A stretch of 64,000 nucleotides of DNA from Saccharimonas sp963542675 (GCA_963542675.1 CAUTXC010000001.1:1-64000); one strand, 5' to 3'; positions 24,819 through 33,950 are shown, counted from the stretch's first letter. Program-made: numbers and translations. The notes: generated from the sequence alone by a model not told the origin.

Positions 24819-25010
24819 ACGTCCCCTCTCCTTCAAGAATTTATTATACCAGAATCTCTTGCCGTTGTCCGCGTGGAGATTAGTTTGTATTTACGAAGAC
24901 TCAACATCACCGATTTATTTATTGTATATAATCTCTAGCTTCCATAACTCTACCGGTATGGAATGTTAAACAGCAACGGGCCTTTTGAAGACATTTTTCG
25001 TGATGGACAT
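24819..25010. promoter_or_regulatory. Divergent region between recA and the pilin gene
   Basis: Holds the recA -10 (TATAAT, 24843-24848, minus strand). I found neither a clear Gram-positive CGAAC-type SOS box nor an E. coli-type CTG-N10-CAG palindrome near it. Confidence 0.4.
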
Positions 25011-25012
25011 GC

Positions 25013-25027
25013 TATAATAACACCATG
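25013..25027 (+). promoter_or_regulatory. Leaderless-type promoter of the pilin gene
   Basis: Extended -10 TGC-TATAAT (25013-25018), spacer AACACC, ATG 25025. Confidence 0.65.
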
Positions 25028-25423
25028 AAGGCACGTAAAGGATTTACCGTTATTGAGCTCATCGTTGTGATCGCCCTCCTTGCAACGGGTAGCTGGCTCT
25101 TTTTCAGCGAGAAAATCGCGACCGAAGCGACGCAGCGTGACAACCAGCGCAAGACTGCCATTAACGCAATGTACTATAGCCTGGAAGAAGTGTATTTTGA
25201 GAAAAATAACCACTACCCTAACACGATCGATAGCAAGACACTGCGCTCGGTTGACCCATCGCTCTTTACCGATCCAAATGGCCACAAGCTTGGCAGCGCC
25301 CAGTCTAGCTATCACTACAGTGGCACCGACTGCACCACCGACAACCAGTGCAAAGGCTACAAACTCACTGCCAACTTAGAGCGTGAAGCAGACTACACCA
25401 AGACCAACCGCAATAATACCTAA
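25025..25423 (+). CDS. Type IV pilin-like protein
   Basis: 132 aa. MKARKGFTVIELIVVIALLA is a textbook class III prepilin signal: short basic leader, cleavage between G6 and F7, Glu at +5 and a hydrophobic helix. The globular part is small and has two cysteines (GTDCTTDNQCKGY) that can close a C-terminal D-loop. It would be processed by a prepilin peptidase (not in the window) and assembled by PilBCMNO. It lies 3 kb from the pilMNO operon. Confidence 0.9.
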   Translation: MKARKGFTVIELIVVIALLATGSWLFFSEKIATEATQRDNQRKTAINAMYYSLEEVYFEKNNHYPNTIDSKTLRSVDPSLFTDPNGHKLGSAQSSYHYSGTDCTTDNQCKGYKLTANLEREADYTKTNRNNT

Positions 25424-25447
25424 ATCTCTATTGGATAGATATGCAAA

Positions 25448-25480
25448 AACACCGAGCCTTATCTGCTCGGTGTTTTTTAT
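25448..25480. terminator. Bidirectional terminator, pilin / PH-domain gene
   Basis: AACACCGAGC/GCTCGGTGTT, a 10-bp perfect stem with TTTTTT on the plus side and TTTTTGC on the minus side, between two convergent genes. Confidence 0.85.
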
Positions 25481-25498
25481 CATCAACGTCTGCGAGTA

Positions 25499-26263
25499 TT
25501 AGTCATCTGCCACTGGCCGGCCGTTCTTGAAGTCCTCTACTGCGTTATTAAGCGTCGCGATTTCTTGCTTGGGGTTAGCTACGAATGAGAAGCGATAGGT
25601 CGTCTCGTCACCCTCCGTACTAAGGCGAATTGAGCCATAATTAAACATTGCTTGGAGCACACCACGCTGGTTGTAGCTGGCATCTTCAATATTCATCAGG
25701 CTGACCGTTTGCTCGGTGTGTGAAAAAATACTCGTCTGGATCTCCTGGATAACACTCTCGTTTGTTAAATAAAACATATTGCGCGTATAAACCCAGACCG
25801 ACACATAGCCACCAAGAACAAAGGCCAGGATGAGCGCCATACACAGCAACATAAACGACCCAGAGGCAGAAGCTGGCAGGTGGAGGAGGTCAAAAATATA
25901 GTCGTAATTAAACATCAGTGCCAAGACAATGCTCGTCATCAAGGTCGACATAACAATCGCTGGCAGCATACCAATCGGGTGGCGACGCACCACACTAATG
26001 ATGTATTCTTGCTCACTCAGGTTGAGATTCGGGAAGGCCATGACTGATTCATCATGGCGGCGGCGCACCTCTGATGACATCCGTGGCAGGTTCGCTTCTG
26101 GGCGCGGCGCATGGTAGTGGGGAGCGCCTTCTTTGCCGCTCACATCGTAGAGTGTGCTGCTCGCGCGTGGTGCTGTGGGTGGCTCGGCATAGAGTGGATT
26201 ACCATCGACATCATAGGCGACGGGCCGTGGTGGATCATTGCGTTGCAATCGTTGTGAATTCAT
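25499..26263 (-). CDS. Membrane protein with bacterial PH domain (YdbS/bPH2-like)
   Basis: 254 aa. The N-terminal ~80 residues are disordered and proline-rich. Two TM helices follow (around 98-120 and 135-160), then a PH-type domain with MFYLTNESVIQEIQTSIFSH and VLQAMFNYGSIRLSTEGDET, the usual bPH2 pattern. Function is unknown; such proteins lie in the membrane with the PH domain in the cytoplasm. TACAAT ends 6 nt before ATG 26263. Confidence 0.7.
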   Translation of the reverse strand: MNSQRLQRNDPPRPVAYDVDGNPLYAEPPTAPRASSTLYDVSGKEGAPHYHAPRPEANLPRMSSEVRRRHDESVMAFPNLNLSEQEYIISVVRRHPIGMLPAIVMSTLMTSIVLALMFNYDYIFDLLHLPASASGSFMLLCMALILAFVLGGYVSVWVYTRNMFYLTNESVIQEIQTSIFSHTEQTVSLMNIEDASYNQRGVLQAMFNYGSIRLSTEGDETTYRFSFVANPKQEIATLNNAVEDFKNGRPVADD

Positions 26264-26275
26264 GGGTATATTGTA
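26261..26275 (-). promoter_or_regulatory. Leaderless-type promoter of the PH-domain gene
   Basis: Minus-strand TGC-TACAAT (26270-26275), spacer ATACCC, ATG. Confidence 0.6.
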
Positions 26276-26305
26276 GCATATCTTGGGCTCATCACCTCAC
26301 GCCTC

Positions 26306-27313
26306 TTACTCCATTGCGCGGCCAAGATGCTGTCGTGCCCGTGGTGTCACCCGTCGGCCTCGCGGTGTCCGCTCAATAAAACCAATCTGCAGGAGATATG
26401 GCTCATAGAAGTCTTCGATCGTCGTTGTCTCATCACCCGTCAGAGCAGCAATTGTCGTCAGGCCAACCGGGCTATCGCCATAGGTATCGAGCATCGAGAG
26501 CAGCAGGTTACGGTCAGCTGGGTCGAGGCCAAGCTCGTCAACTTCCAGCAGGGTTAGCGCTTGTGTTGTCGTTGCTACATCAATAATACCATCGCCGTTT
26601 ACATCCGCATAGTCACGCACCCGCTTGAGCAAGCGGTTAGCAATCCGTGGTGTGAGGCGCGCCCTCGTGGAGAGTAATTGCGACGCCTCTGGCTTGATGT
26701 GCGTCTCGAGGATAGTCGCTGCCCGCGTGATAATCTGCGCAATCTCCTCTGGAGTGTAAAATTCCAAACGATAGATATGCCCAAATCGGTCGCGCAGTGG
26801 TGCTGCAAGACTCCCTGTCCGTGTCGTCGCACCAATCACTGTAAAGCGCGGTAGGTCGAGCCGGACACTGCGGGCCGCTGGCCCTTTGCCAATAACAATA
26901 TCGAGCTTAAAATCCTCCATCGCCGAGTATAAGATCTCTTCCACAGCTCGCCCCAAGCGGTGGATCTCGTCGATAAACAACACATCACCATCGTTAAGAT
27001 TGGTCAAGATTGATGCTAAGTCGCCCGCTTTCTCGATCGCCGGGCCACTGGTGACTCGCAAGCCAGCCCCCATCTCGTTGGCAATCACCGCCGCCATCGT
27101 TGTCTTGCCAAGGCCAGGTGGGCCATAGAGCAAAACATGGTCGATCGGCTCGCCACGCTTCTTGGCTGCTGCAATTGCCAACTTCAGATTCTTCTTCAGT
27201 CGTTCCTGCCCCACATACTCCGCAAAGCGCTGTGGCCGCAGCGTCACCTCAATGCGCTGCTCCTCGCTATCGTCCACGTGGCTACTGGTATCAACAATTC
27301 GTTCTATCGCCAT
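26306..27313 (-). CDS. ruvB: Holliday junction branch-migration motor RuvB
   Basis: 335 aa. Walker A YGPPGLGKTTMAAVIA, Walker B LFIDEIHRL, sensor 1 VIGATTRTGSL, arginine-finger region APLRDRFGH, and a C-terminal winged helix ending YLLQIGFIERTPRGRRVTPR. It works with RuvA (30681) and RuvC (33951), which are unlinked here but lie within 8 kb on the same strand. Leaderless-type promoter immediately upstream. Confidence 0.97.
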   Translation of the reverse strand: MAIERIVDTSSHVDDSEEQRIEVTLRPQRFAEYVGQERLKKNLKLAIAAAKKRGEPIDHVLLYGPPGLGKTTMAAVIANEMGAGLRVTSGPAIEKAGDLASILTNLNDGDVLFIDEIHRLGRAVEEILYSAMEDFKLDIVIGKGPAARSVRLDLPRFTVIGATTRTGSLAAPLRDRFGHIYRLEFYTPEEIAQIITRAATILETHIKPEASQLLSTRARLTPRIANRLLKRVRDYADVNGDGIIDVATTTQALTLLEVDELGLDPADRNLLLSMLDTYGDSPVGLTTIAALTGDETTTIEDFYEPYLLQIGFIERTPRGRRVTPRARQHLGRAME

Positions 27314-27325
27314 AGGTTTATTATA
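27311..27325 (-). promoter_or_regulatory. Leaderless-type promoter of ruvB
   Basis: Minus-strand TGC-TATAAT (27320-27325), spacer AAACCT, ATG. Confidence 0.65.
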
Positions 27326-27381
27326 GCATTGGTGATGGAGATAGATTGCACAGCAACCTCATCATATGGTTTACTATATTT

Positions 27382-27729
27382 ATGCATACTATCACACTTG
27401 TCATCACGACCCTATCATCCATAGCAACAATCATCGCTGCACTTATTACACTCGTCAAGCCTGGTATGATGAGCCGCTCAGCTACCATTACTCATGGTGA
27501 GCGATTCTACGCAGCAATGTACGCTTCTCGAGCACTGCCATTGGGGCTACTTACGGTAGTTGCTCCATTTGTATTTAGTGGTTCTGCACTACAGCTTATC
27601 TTTGCTGCAGCGAGCTTAGCGCAAATTGGCGATGTTGTTATTGGGCTCAAAAAACAAGAGTGGGGTATGGTAATTGCACCGGCTATATTAGCTACCATAT
27701 ACCTTGCAGCGGCATGGCTCCTTGTTTAG
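27382..27729 (+). CDS. Small membrane protein, DUF4267-like
   Basis: 115 aa from ATG 27382 (an in-frame ATG at 27346 is less likely). Four hydrophobic segments. The motif GERFYAAMYASRALPLGLLT and the overall layout resemble DUF4267-type four-helix membrane proteins. Function unknown. It ends 4 nt into the convergent HIT gene, an unusual tail-to-tail overlap with no terminator. Confidence 0.55.
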   Translation: MHTITLVITTLSSIATIIAALITLVKPGMMSRSATITHGERFYAAMYASRALPLGLLTVVAPFVFSGSALQLIFAAASLAQIGDVVIGLKKQEWGMVIAPAILATIYLAAAWLLV

Positions 27730-28187
27730 GGCAAGTTCTCTTGCACTGCAAGGACAATTTTGCCAAACAGCTCCTCGCTCACATGGTGTTCACCACTCTC
27801 TAGATGCCGTGGCCACTTTGGGTCAGGAAATTCCTCTCCCGCAAAGTGTGTGCCACCAACGTAGCGTGGGTAGAGGTGCCAGTGGACATGGGTCGACTGC
27901 CCAGCCTTAACGGCATTGTTCATCAAGCATTCCCAGTTGCACACGTCTGCACCAAATGCCTGGGTAATTGCGTGCTCCATGCTGCGGATCACCTCGTGGA
28001 GTTCGCGCCAGTCGGTCTCATCGAGCTCGCTAAGTGATGACTTATGCTCGCGTAGCGTCACAAACCCTTTGCCAAGATATAGTTGGTTGCGATCAAGCAC
28101 TACATTCCATCGATCAGTCTGCAAGACCACCGCCGGGTCGTCAGTTGTTTGCCCCGCCACGAATGGGCAAATATCACAGTTTTTCAT
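27726..28187 (-). CDS. HIT family hydrolase
   Basis: 153 aa from ATG 28187, with AAGGAGGTGAT, close to a full anti-16S match, 5 nt upstream. The histidine triad appears as THVHWHLYPRY; a zinc-type Cys pair CDICPF is near the N-terminus. The family hydrolyses nucleotidyl phosphoramidates or dinucleotide polyphosphates. A strong Shine-Dalgarno is notable among leaderless neighbours and suggests it is a downstream gene of the HD hydrolase ending at 28241. Confidence 0.9.
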   Translation of the reverse strand: MKNCDICPFVAGQTTDDPAVVLQTDRWNVVLDRNQLYLGKGFVTLREHKSSLSELDETDWRELHEVIRSMEHAITQAFGADVCNWECLMNNAVKAGQSTHVHWHLYPRYVGGTHFAGEEFPDPKWPRHLESGEHHVSEELFGKIVLAVQENLP

Positions 28188-28240
28188 TTTTATCACCTCC
28201 TTCTCTTGCTTTATTGTAGAGGAGGAGATGATGCTTGTCA

Positions 28241-28975
28241 TTACTGATTATTCTGTCGCTTAAGCCACGGGTTGTTCATTTCCATAATGCGCTTAAGGTG
28301 AGATTCAAGGGTATCCAATCGTTTTTGGATTTCGTCCTCAGCAATACCAAGTGATTGAAAGTCATTACTCAATGACTCCTTATATTTTGGCAAGAAATCT
28401 GCCTCAAACTTCTGGAAGTCCTCCCACGACATGTCCGGGTGTTCCTCGTGATGGAATGCTTCAGCACCGCGCCAGAATGTCTCCCAATCAGCTGTCATAT
28501 AGGCCATATCAGCGTAATGGAGCAGCTTCGCTTCAGGCGTATCGCGCTGGGGTGGGCCAGTCATAATTGTACCCTTGATAGCTCGATCGAGAAAAGCCTT
28601 ATCGCTATCGTCTAGTTCAATCCCGTTATCCTCTAGGTCTTTTAGTAGGAGTGCACTTGCATATTCTTCTTTTGTCGGATATTCTTGAGCTGCCTTTTCA
28701 TCAAAACCAGCATCATGCCAGGCTGCTGCTAATACAAGCAAGGATTCTTGCCGTGGGTTGATCACCCGCTGATAGCCATCACCAGGCAAAAGCTCCACAA
28801 GCTCGCTAACTGCTTGCATTACATCTTTCATGTGTCCAGGGTGGTGGTAAGGTAGCTCGGGGTAGCGCTTACAGGCACGATCTGCCGACTTACAAAAAGC
28901 ATCGTTATAATGCTCTGGGTCTTTCTTCGTCTTAAGCTCAGGAGTAGACCCAAGGTAGTGGTTTTTATTACACAT
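28241..28975 (-). CDS. HD-domain phosphohydrolase (paralogue 1)
   Basis: 244 aa from ATG 28975. Metal-binding HD pattern: YHHPGHMKDVM followed by LAAAWHDAGFDEKAA and later LLHYADMAYMTADWETFWRG. Related to the protein at 29726-30385 throughout (AAAWHDAGY, LLHLADIGFLFADWQTFWRG). Probable nucleotide or cyclic-nucleotide phosphohydrolase; substrate unknown. The HIT gene begins 54 bp downstream, a plausible two-gene nucleotide-metabolism unit. Confidence 0.8.
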   Translation of the reverse strand: MCNKNHYLGSTPELKTKKDPEHYNDAFCKSADRACKRYPELPYHHPGHMKDVMQAVSELVELLPGDGYQRVINPRQESLLVLAAAWHDAGFDEKAAQEYPTKEEYASALLLKDLEDNGIELDDSDKAFLDRAIKGTIMTGPPQRDTPEAKLLHYADMAYMTADWETFWRGAEAFHHEEHPDMSWEDFQKFEADFLPKYKESLSNDFQSLGIAEDEIQKRLDTLESHLKRIMEMNNPWLKRQNNQ

Positions 28976-29104
28976 AATTTCACCATTATACAAGCCATTC
29001 TATCTATTGTCAACAGAGGGGGCTAGTCCTCAATAGATTCACAATAGTACTCAACCAAGCTTGAAACGTAGGCAAAATATAATCTAAGCTCTCGCCCATG
29101 CTTA

Positions 29105-29674
29105 TTACAATCGACGAACTTGTTTGCCAGTCGGCTTGCCAATTCCACGTAGGTGCGGTAATGTTGTGGCTGCAACAACGCCAGCCGCTATACCGCCTGC
29201 GAGGCGCGTCCGCCCTGGATTACCATGTGCCGCTACAACGGCAAAAGCCGCCGTAGCGATATTAGCGGCTCGTTTGTAGCGCCCACCTTTGGTCACTTCA
29301 CCAGTTTTTGCCAGGTGGTAAGCATTGGCTACGCCAGTTGCTGCCTGCCCGAGCGCAACAGCAGCAATCCCCGCTCGCGCCTCAGGGTAGCGCTTGCCTA
29401 GCTCATACATCACACGCACCACAGCAGCTGTATCTACCACGCCGTCAGTCACACGGCGCAGTGGCGTATCATCAAGAACTTGCCCATCAGCGACATCAGC
29501 CACCATAAAAGCTGCAAGCGCAGGGCCAATTGGCTTACCATCACGGGCCTGCCGGGCAATATATTCTACGCCACTATAGCGCAGGGCTGTCAGCCCCACA
29601 CTCGCCACTTCTCTTAGGCGAGATATATGCTGCACATCATGTTTCTCCGAATTTTTCTGCTCAGGATTTTTCAC
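29105..29674 (-). CDS. Alanine-rich protein, faint CDP-alcohol phosphatidyltransferase-like motif
   Basis: 189 aa from GTG 29674. The stretch MVADVADGQVLDDTPLRRVT followed by DGVVDTAAV recalls the DG-x2-AR-x8-G-x3-D-x3-D motif of CDP-alcohol phosphatidyltransferases, but the AR and Gly positions do not match and only weak hydrophobic helices follow. I would not assign an activity. It is basic at the C-terminus and lies between the two HD hydrolase paralogues. Confidence 0.5.
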   Translation of the reverse strand: MKNPEQKNSEKHDVQHISRLREVASVGLTALRYSGVEYIARQARDGKPIGPALAAFMVADVADGQVLDDTPLRRVTDGVVDTAAVVRVMYELGKRYPEARAGIAAVALGQAATGVANAYHLAKTGEVTKGGRYKRAANIATAAFAVVAAHGNPGRTRLAGGIAAGVVAATTLPHLRGIGKPTGKQVRRL

Positions 29675-29725
29675 ACCATGTGCTAGTATCTCATATTTTT
29701 TGCATTGTTACTACTGCATGCAATA

Positions 29726-30385
29726 TTATTTTGCAGTATGATCTACTACTGGCTCTGGCATACGCGCAAATTGCTCCATATGCTGCTGCAGTGCCGCGCA
29801 ATACTGGCTAATGACAGATGGAGCAATACCTAGTAACAAACCATCCATCTGCATCTCTGCTAAACACATTGCAAAGAAGCGCTGCTGCCTCTGCAAAAAC
29901 TCTACCCATGGAGTATCTGGTTGCTCCTCTACCCGATAATTCATACTCCCCCGCCAAAATGTCTGCCAATCCGCAAAGAGAAACCCAATGTCGGCCAGAT
30001 GAAGTAACTTAGCCTCAAGGGTGCTGCGCTGCAGTGGCGGTATGACAATCGTGCCAAGAATTGCTCGCTCCACAAAGGCATAGGCCTCGCTATCTAGCTC
30101 AAGCCCCTCTCTTTGGCTGTCTTGTACAAATAATGCAACCGAGTATGCTTCTTTACACCAGTATTCTTTGGCTGCGGCATGGTCGTAGCCTGCATCGTGC
30201 CAGGCCGCTGCTATAACGAGAAGCTCCTGCTGCTGAGCGGAGAAAGTATACCGAGGCACAAGGCGTATCAGCTCTTTTGTCATTTGTACCACATCATCCA
30301 TATGTTGCGCGTTATGGTATGGTAGCGATGGATAAGCCTGACGAGCACGCTGCACTGTAGCCGACAACAAAGAGGTACTATTCAT
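29726..30385 (-). CDS. HD-domain phosphohydrolase (paralogue 2)
   Basis: 219 aa from ATG 30385. YHNAQHMDDVVQ, IAAAWHDAGYDHAAA and LEAKLLHLADIGFLFADWQT match the 28241-28975 protein segment by segment, so the two derive from one duplication now split by the gene at 29105. The HD residues are intact in both. Same uncertainty about the substrate. Confidence 0.8.
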   Translation of the reverse strand: MNSTSLLSATVQRARQAYPSLPYHNAQHMDDVVQMTKELIRLVPRYTFSAQQQELLVIAAAWHDAGYDHAAAKEYWCKEAYSVALFVQDSQREGLELDSEAYAFVERAILGTIVIPPLQRSTLEAKLLHLADIGFLFADWQTFWRGSMNYRVEEQPDTPWVEFLQRQQRFFAMCLAEMQMDGLLLGIAPSVISQYCAALQQHMEQFARMPEPVVDHTAK

Positions 30386-30680
30386 AATAGTCACTATCGT
30401 ATTCCACTGTTGTCAGTATGTCAAGTTACTGATATTATGCCAAATCCTCAGCAACTATTACACTTCTCACTATTTTCTCGATAGAGTATGATCCCTTCGT
30501 ATAGCAGCAAGGTTTGGTTCTAGCACTCAGAGATTGGTATCTTAAGAAAGACGATTGATTCCCCAAAAGGAATTACAAAGGAAATATTAGCCCAAGAAAA
30601 TAACGTTTTACTTGTTTAACACAAGAAATACCTCTTCATCACTAAGAGTTTTGGCAATTTATAATGCTAATCAACACGGC
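30386..30680. other. Intergenic
   Basis: 295 bp, A+T-rich, no gene or clear terminator seen. Confidence 0.4.
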
Positions 30681-31256
30681 TTACTGCTTCAACGCCATTG
30701 TCACTCGCTGCGCTGTGGGTAAACTCGTATCGACATGAGCAAGTGCTTTGGTGGCATCTGCCAACGTATAGCCCAGCGCGACCAACGCTTCGAGTGCTTC
30801 GTCGTTTGTATCAAGCTCTGCCTGCACAGGCGCGTCGTGAGCAGCATAGTACGTTGGCACGCCCACCTTATCTCGCAGGTCTACCACCACACGCTCAGCA
30901 GTCTTTTTGCCCACCCCACTGGCTTTTTGGATAAAGGCCGCATCGGCATTGGCTAAGGCATTACGCACCTGCTCAGCCTCACCAAGGCTGAGGATAGCCA
31001 GTGCCGCCTTGGGACCTACGCCTTGCACTGTGATGAGCAACTCAAACAGTTTCTTGGCTGCCCGTGACGAAAAGCCAAACAGTTCCTGAGCTTGCTCTCG
31101 AATGTGGTGATATGTATAGAGCTTGACTACCTCACCAAGCTGCATCGCATCATAATCATGTACTGCGACCGCTATCTCATAGCCAACCCCTTGCACATCA
31201 ATGATGACACTACCCGCAAACTTCTCATCAACTTGGCCAGCAATATGAGCAATCAT
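30681..31256 (-). CDS. ruvA: Holliday junction DNA-binding protein RuvA
   Basis: 191 aa. Domain I (MIAHIAGQVDEKFAGSVIID), helix-hairpin-helix pair around LLITVQGVGPKAALAILSLG and FIQKASGVGKKTAERVVVDL, and a C-terminal three-helix domain (DEALEALVALGYTLADATKA) that contacts RuvB. Full length. It begins 18 bp after the PBP stop with GAGGAGG upstream, so it is the second gene of a PBP-ruvA operon. Confidence 0.95.
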   Translation of the reverse strand: MIAHIAGQVDEKFAGSVIIDVQGVGYEIAVAVHDYDAMQLGEVVKLYTYHHIREQAQELFGFSSRAAKKLFELLITVQGVGPKAALAILSLGEAEQVRNALANADAAFIQKASGVGKKTAERVVVDLRDKVGVPTYYAAHDAPVQAELDTNDEALEALVALGYTLADATKALAHVDTSLPTAQRVTMALKQ

Positions 31257-31274
31257 CCGCGCCTCCTCAAAGCA

Positions 31275-33800
31275 CTAAAAGTTAGTCCTGAAGAAGTTGT
31301 TGTTATTGCCACCAGTATTGTTCTGGTTATTCTGCCCAGAGCTATCATCATCGCTTGTACCACCGGTACCAGAACTATCACCACTCGTACCACCAGTGTT
31401 ACCACTGTTGCCGGTATTATTGCGGCGGCGAGTATTACCGTTGATAGTTGAGCTATTATCGCTGTCGTCGCTTGTGTTACCAGAGCTTCCACTGCTGCTT
31501 GATCGACAACTCGCAATGTTCTTTGAGTACCGGCTGCTATCAAAGTCCTTCTCATCGATAGCAATGATGCGCTTTCGTTCAACGTCACAAACACGGATTT
31601 GCTGTTTCGTCGTGGAGCAATCTGAGCTATTCTTCGAGTGTTTCGTGCTGTCGAAGTCATCTTCGTAGATAGACTCCATCTTTTTATCACTGAGGTTACA
31701 AACTTCGATCTTGGTGCGCACAACATTACACTGCTTAGTTGGCAACGCGCCAGTTAGGAAGTATTCTTTGTACGTCCCCTTGGCATTCTCGGTAGTAGCC
31801 AGGCTACCGTCGCTCGTACAGACCGAGCGCTGCACAACACCACTTGGCACAGGGAATTGGGTATTCGACTGGCCCGCCAAGAGTTTCGTCATTGTGTTGC
31901 GCCAGATTGGCCCTGCCATGTCTGAGCCACCATTTTTCATTGGTGTATTGTCATTATTACCAACCCAAACGCCAACGGCATACTCTGGGTTATAGCCAAT
32001 CGTCCAGGCATCTTTGTTATCATTGGTTGTTCCTGTCTTGACGGCCGCAGTATGGCCAGGCACCGTGAGGGTTGAGCCAAACACACTCGCTCGTGCCGAA
32101 TTATCGGACAAAATATTTGAGATCAAGTAGGCACCACCTTCGCTAATTGCCCGCTTACTCGTTGCGTTGGGCCAGCTAACTTTCTTGTTGTATTTGTCAT
32201 TAACCTGCTCGATGAGTCCTAGTTCAAATTGTTGCCCTTGGTTACCAAATGCTGCGTAGGCATTAGTCATTTGCGTTAGTGACGCCTCACCCGAGCCAAG
32301 TGCGAGAGACAAACCATTCTTCTCACCTGTTGCTTGAGTAATCGACGAGATACCAAGATTGTTAGCCGTTTGAACCGACTTACTAATACCAAACTTCTTC
32401 ATAATCTCCACACTTGGGATATTGAGCGACCAGCTAATTGCTCGACGCGTCGTCACACTCCCGTGCCAACGTTTGTCAGCGTTGAGCGGCTGGTAGCCAC
32501 CGCCAAAGTCCGTTGGCTTATCTTGGAAAATTGTCGCTGGTGTAATAACCCCCTCGGCTAGTGCCCCAGCATAGTAGATCGGCTTGAAGCTACTGCCTGG
32601 CTGGCGCGGCGTTGTGGCCATATTGACATTACCCCACTGTGGGTTGTTGTAGTCGGCACTGCCCACTAGTGCACGCACCCGACCTGTCTTGACGTCTATC
32701 ACAACACCACTCGCATTCGTCCCACCACGGTTATTAAGGTATGGAATCTGCTTGGAGACGTTATCGATCAGCATCTGCTGCGTATCCATATTGAGCGTTG
32801 TCTTCACCTGGTAGCCCGAGCGCATTAATTTATCATACGCATTTTTATCGTCCGCACTGTATAGTTTCTGTTTGAGTTGGTTTATAACCATCTGGGCAAA
32901 GTGTGGCGCAATCGACTTAACGGTATTTGCTGTCGATGCATACGAGAGCTGCTGCGCATATGCTGCGTCTTTTTGCTCATTAGTGATGGCACCCACATCA
33001 ACCATGCGGCCGAGCACTGTCTTTTGGCGCTGCTTGGCCTTTTCTGGGCTACCGCTAATTGGTGAGTAAGCGGTTGGGGCTGGCAGCACACCAACAAGCA
33101 TAGCGCTCTCGGCTAGCGTGAGATCCTTCGGTGCTTTACCAAAGTAAATCTTGGCCGCCTCTTCAATGCCAAATGAGTCTTCGCCATAGTACACGGAGTT
33201 GAGATACATCTCGAGGATTTGATCCTTGGTATAATTCTGCTCGATCGCGAGCGCCACAAACAGCTCCTGGTACTTACGCATAAAGGTCTGCTCGCTTGTG
33301 AGAACAGTGTTCTTGGCGAGCTGCTGCGTAATGGTCGAGCCACCACCATGGCGCTGGAAGGCTGCCCGGAAGATACCGATTAGACTAAACCCAGGGTGTT
33401 TATAGAAGTCTTTATCCTCACTAGCCAGGAGCGCATTTTTCATACTGTCTGAGATGTCAGCTAGTTTCACCATATTGCGGTGCTGGGCTCGCCCCACACT
33501 ATAGAGTGGTTTGTTATTGACATCATTGAGGACAATACCAGTGTTGTTGCGGTTCATCAGCCGCTCTTGGTCAGAGATATCACGTGCATAATATAGGTAT
33601 GTCAAGATCGGCACAATCAGCAAAAACAGCAAAAACGGCGTCAGGATTACCATCGCCTTCTTCTTTTTGCTCATATTCCAAAACCACAAGAAATGCTTAT
33701 GCTCGCGTCTCCGGCGCGGTGGTTTCGACTGGCGAACTTCTCCAAAGTTGGCATATCTGCCCATTCGGGCTGGTTGTTGTCTTCCTCGCGGTAGTTGCAT
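31275..33800 (-). CDS. Class A penicillin-binding protein (glycosyltransferase/transpeptidase)
   Basis: 841 aa. Basic cytoplasmic tail, TM helix near 48-70, GT51 domain with ASEDKDFYKHPG (catalytic Glu128), GGGSTITQQLAKN and LEMYLNSVYYG. The transpeptidase has SSFK (nucleophile Ser403), WSLN and VKTGTTN. Polymerises and crosslinks peptidoglycan. The C-terminus is unusual: two ~38-residue repeats, each opening with VC and closing with C (core DFDSTKHSKN / DFDSSRYSKN), then ~100 residues of Ser/Asn/Gly/Asp low complexity. The tail would be outside the cell. Leaderless-type promoter. Confidence 0.95.
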   Translation of the reverse strand: MQLPRGRQQPARMGRYANFGEVRQSKPPRRRREHKHFLWFWNMSKKKKAMVILTPFLLFLLIVPILTYLYYARDISDQERLMNRNNTGIVLNDVNNKPLYSVGRAQHRNMVKLADISDSMKNALLASEDKDFYKHPGFSLIGIFRAAFQRHGGGSTITQQLAKNTVLTSEQTFMRKYQELFVALAIEQNYTKDQILEMYLNSVYYGEDSFGIEEAAKIYFGKAPKDLTLAESAMLVGVLPAPTAYSPISGSPEKAKQRQKTVLGRMVDVGAITNEQKDAAYAQQLSYASTANTVKSIAPHFAQMVINQLKQKLYSADDKNAYDKLMRSGYQVKTTLNMDTQQMLIDNVSKQIPYLNNRGGTNASGVVIDVKTGRVRALVGSADYNNPQWGNVNMATTPRQPGSSFKPIYYAGALAEGVITPATIFQDKPTDFGGGYQPLNADKRWHGSVTTRRAISWSLNIPSVEIMKKFGISKSVQTANNLGISSITQATGEKNGLSLALGSGEASLTQMTNAYAAFGNQGQQFELGLIEQVNDKYNKKVSWPNATSKRAISEGGAYLISNILSDNSARASVFGSTLTVPGHTAAVKTGTTNDNKDAWTIGYNPEYAVGVWVGNNDNTPMKNGGSDMAGPIWRNTMTKLLAGQSNTQFPVPSGVVQRSVCTSDGSLATTENAKGTYKEYFLTGALPTKQCNVVRTKIEVCNLSDKKMESIYEDDFDSTKHSKNSSDCSTTKQQIRVCDVERKRIIAIDEKDFDSSRYSKNIASCRSSSSGSSGNTSDDSDNSSTINGNTRRRNNTGNSGNTGGTSGDSSGTGGTSDDDSSGQNNQNNTGGNNNNFFRTNF

Positions 33801-33812
33801 AGTTTAATTATA
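33798..33812 (-). promoter_or_regulatory. Leaderless-type promoter of the PBP-ruvA operon
   Basis: Minus-strand TATAAT (33807-33812), spacer TAAACT, ATG. Confidence 0.65.
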
Positions 33813-33950
33813 CCATCGTTCTGGCGCAATGTACCGAAAACGCCAATCTTAGCGCTTTTCTTTTCCTCATCTCTGATAGAGCACAAGCGTAATCCTTTTT
33901 ACAATTTGGTTTCTGACCTTGTCAGTGTAGCTGCGCCCAGCAGCAGCTCA

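Noticed and set aside
24819..24860. SOS box in front of recA
   Set aside because: Neither the Gram-positive nor the enterobacterial LexA consensus is present near the recA -10 box.
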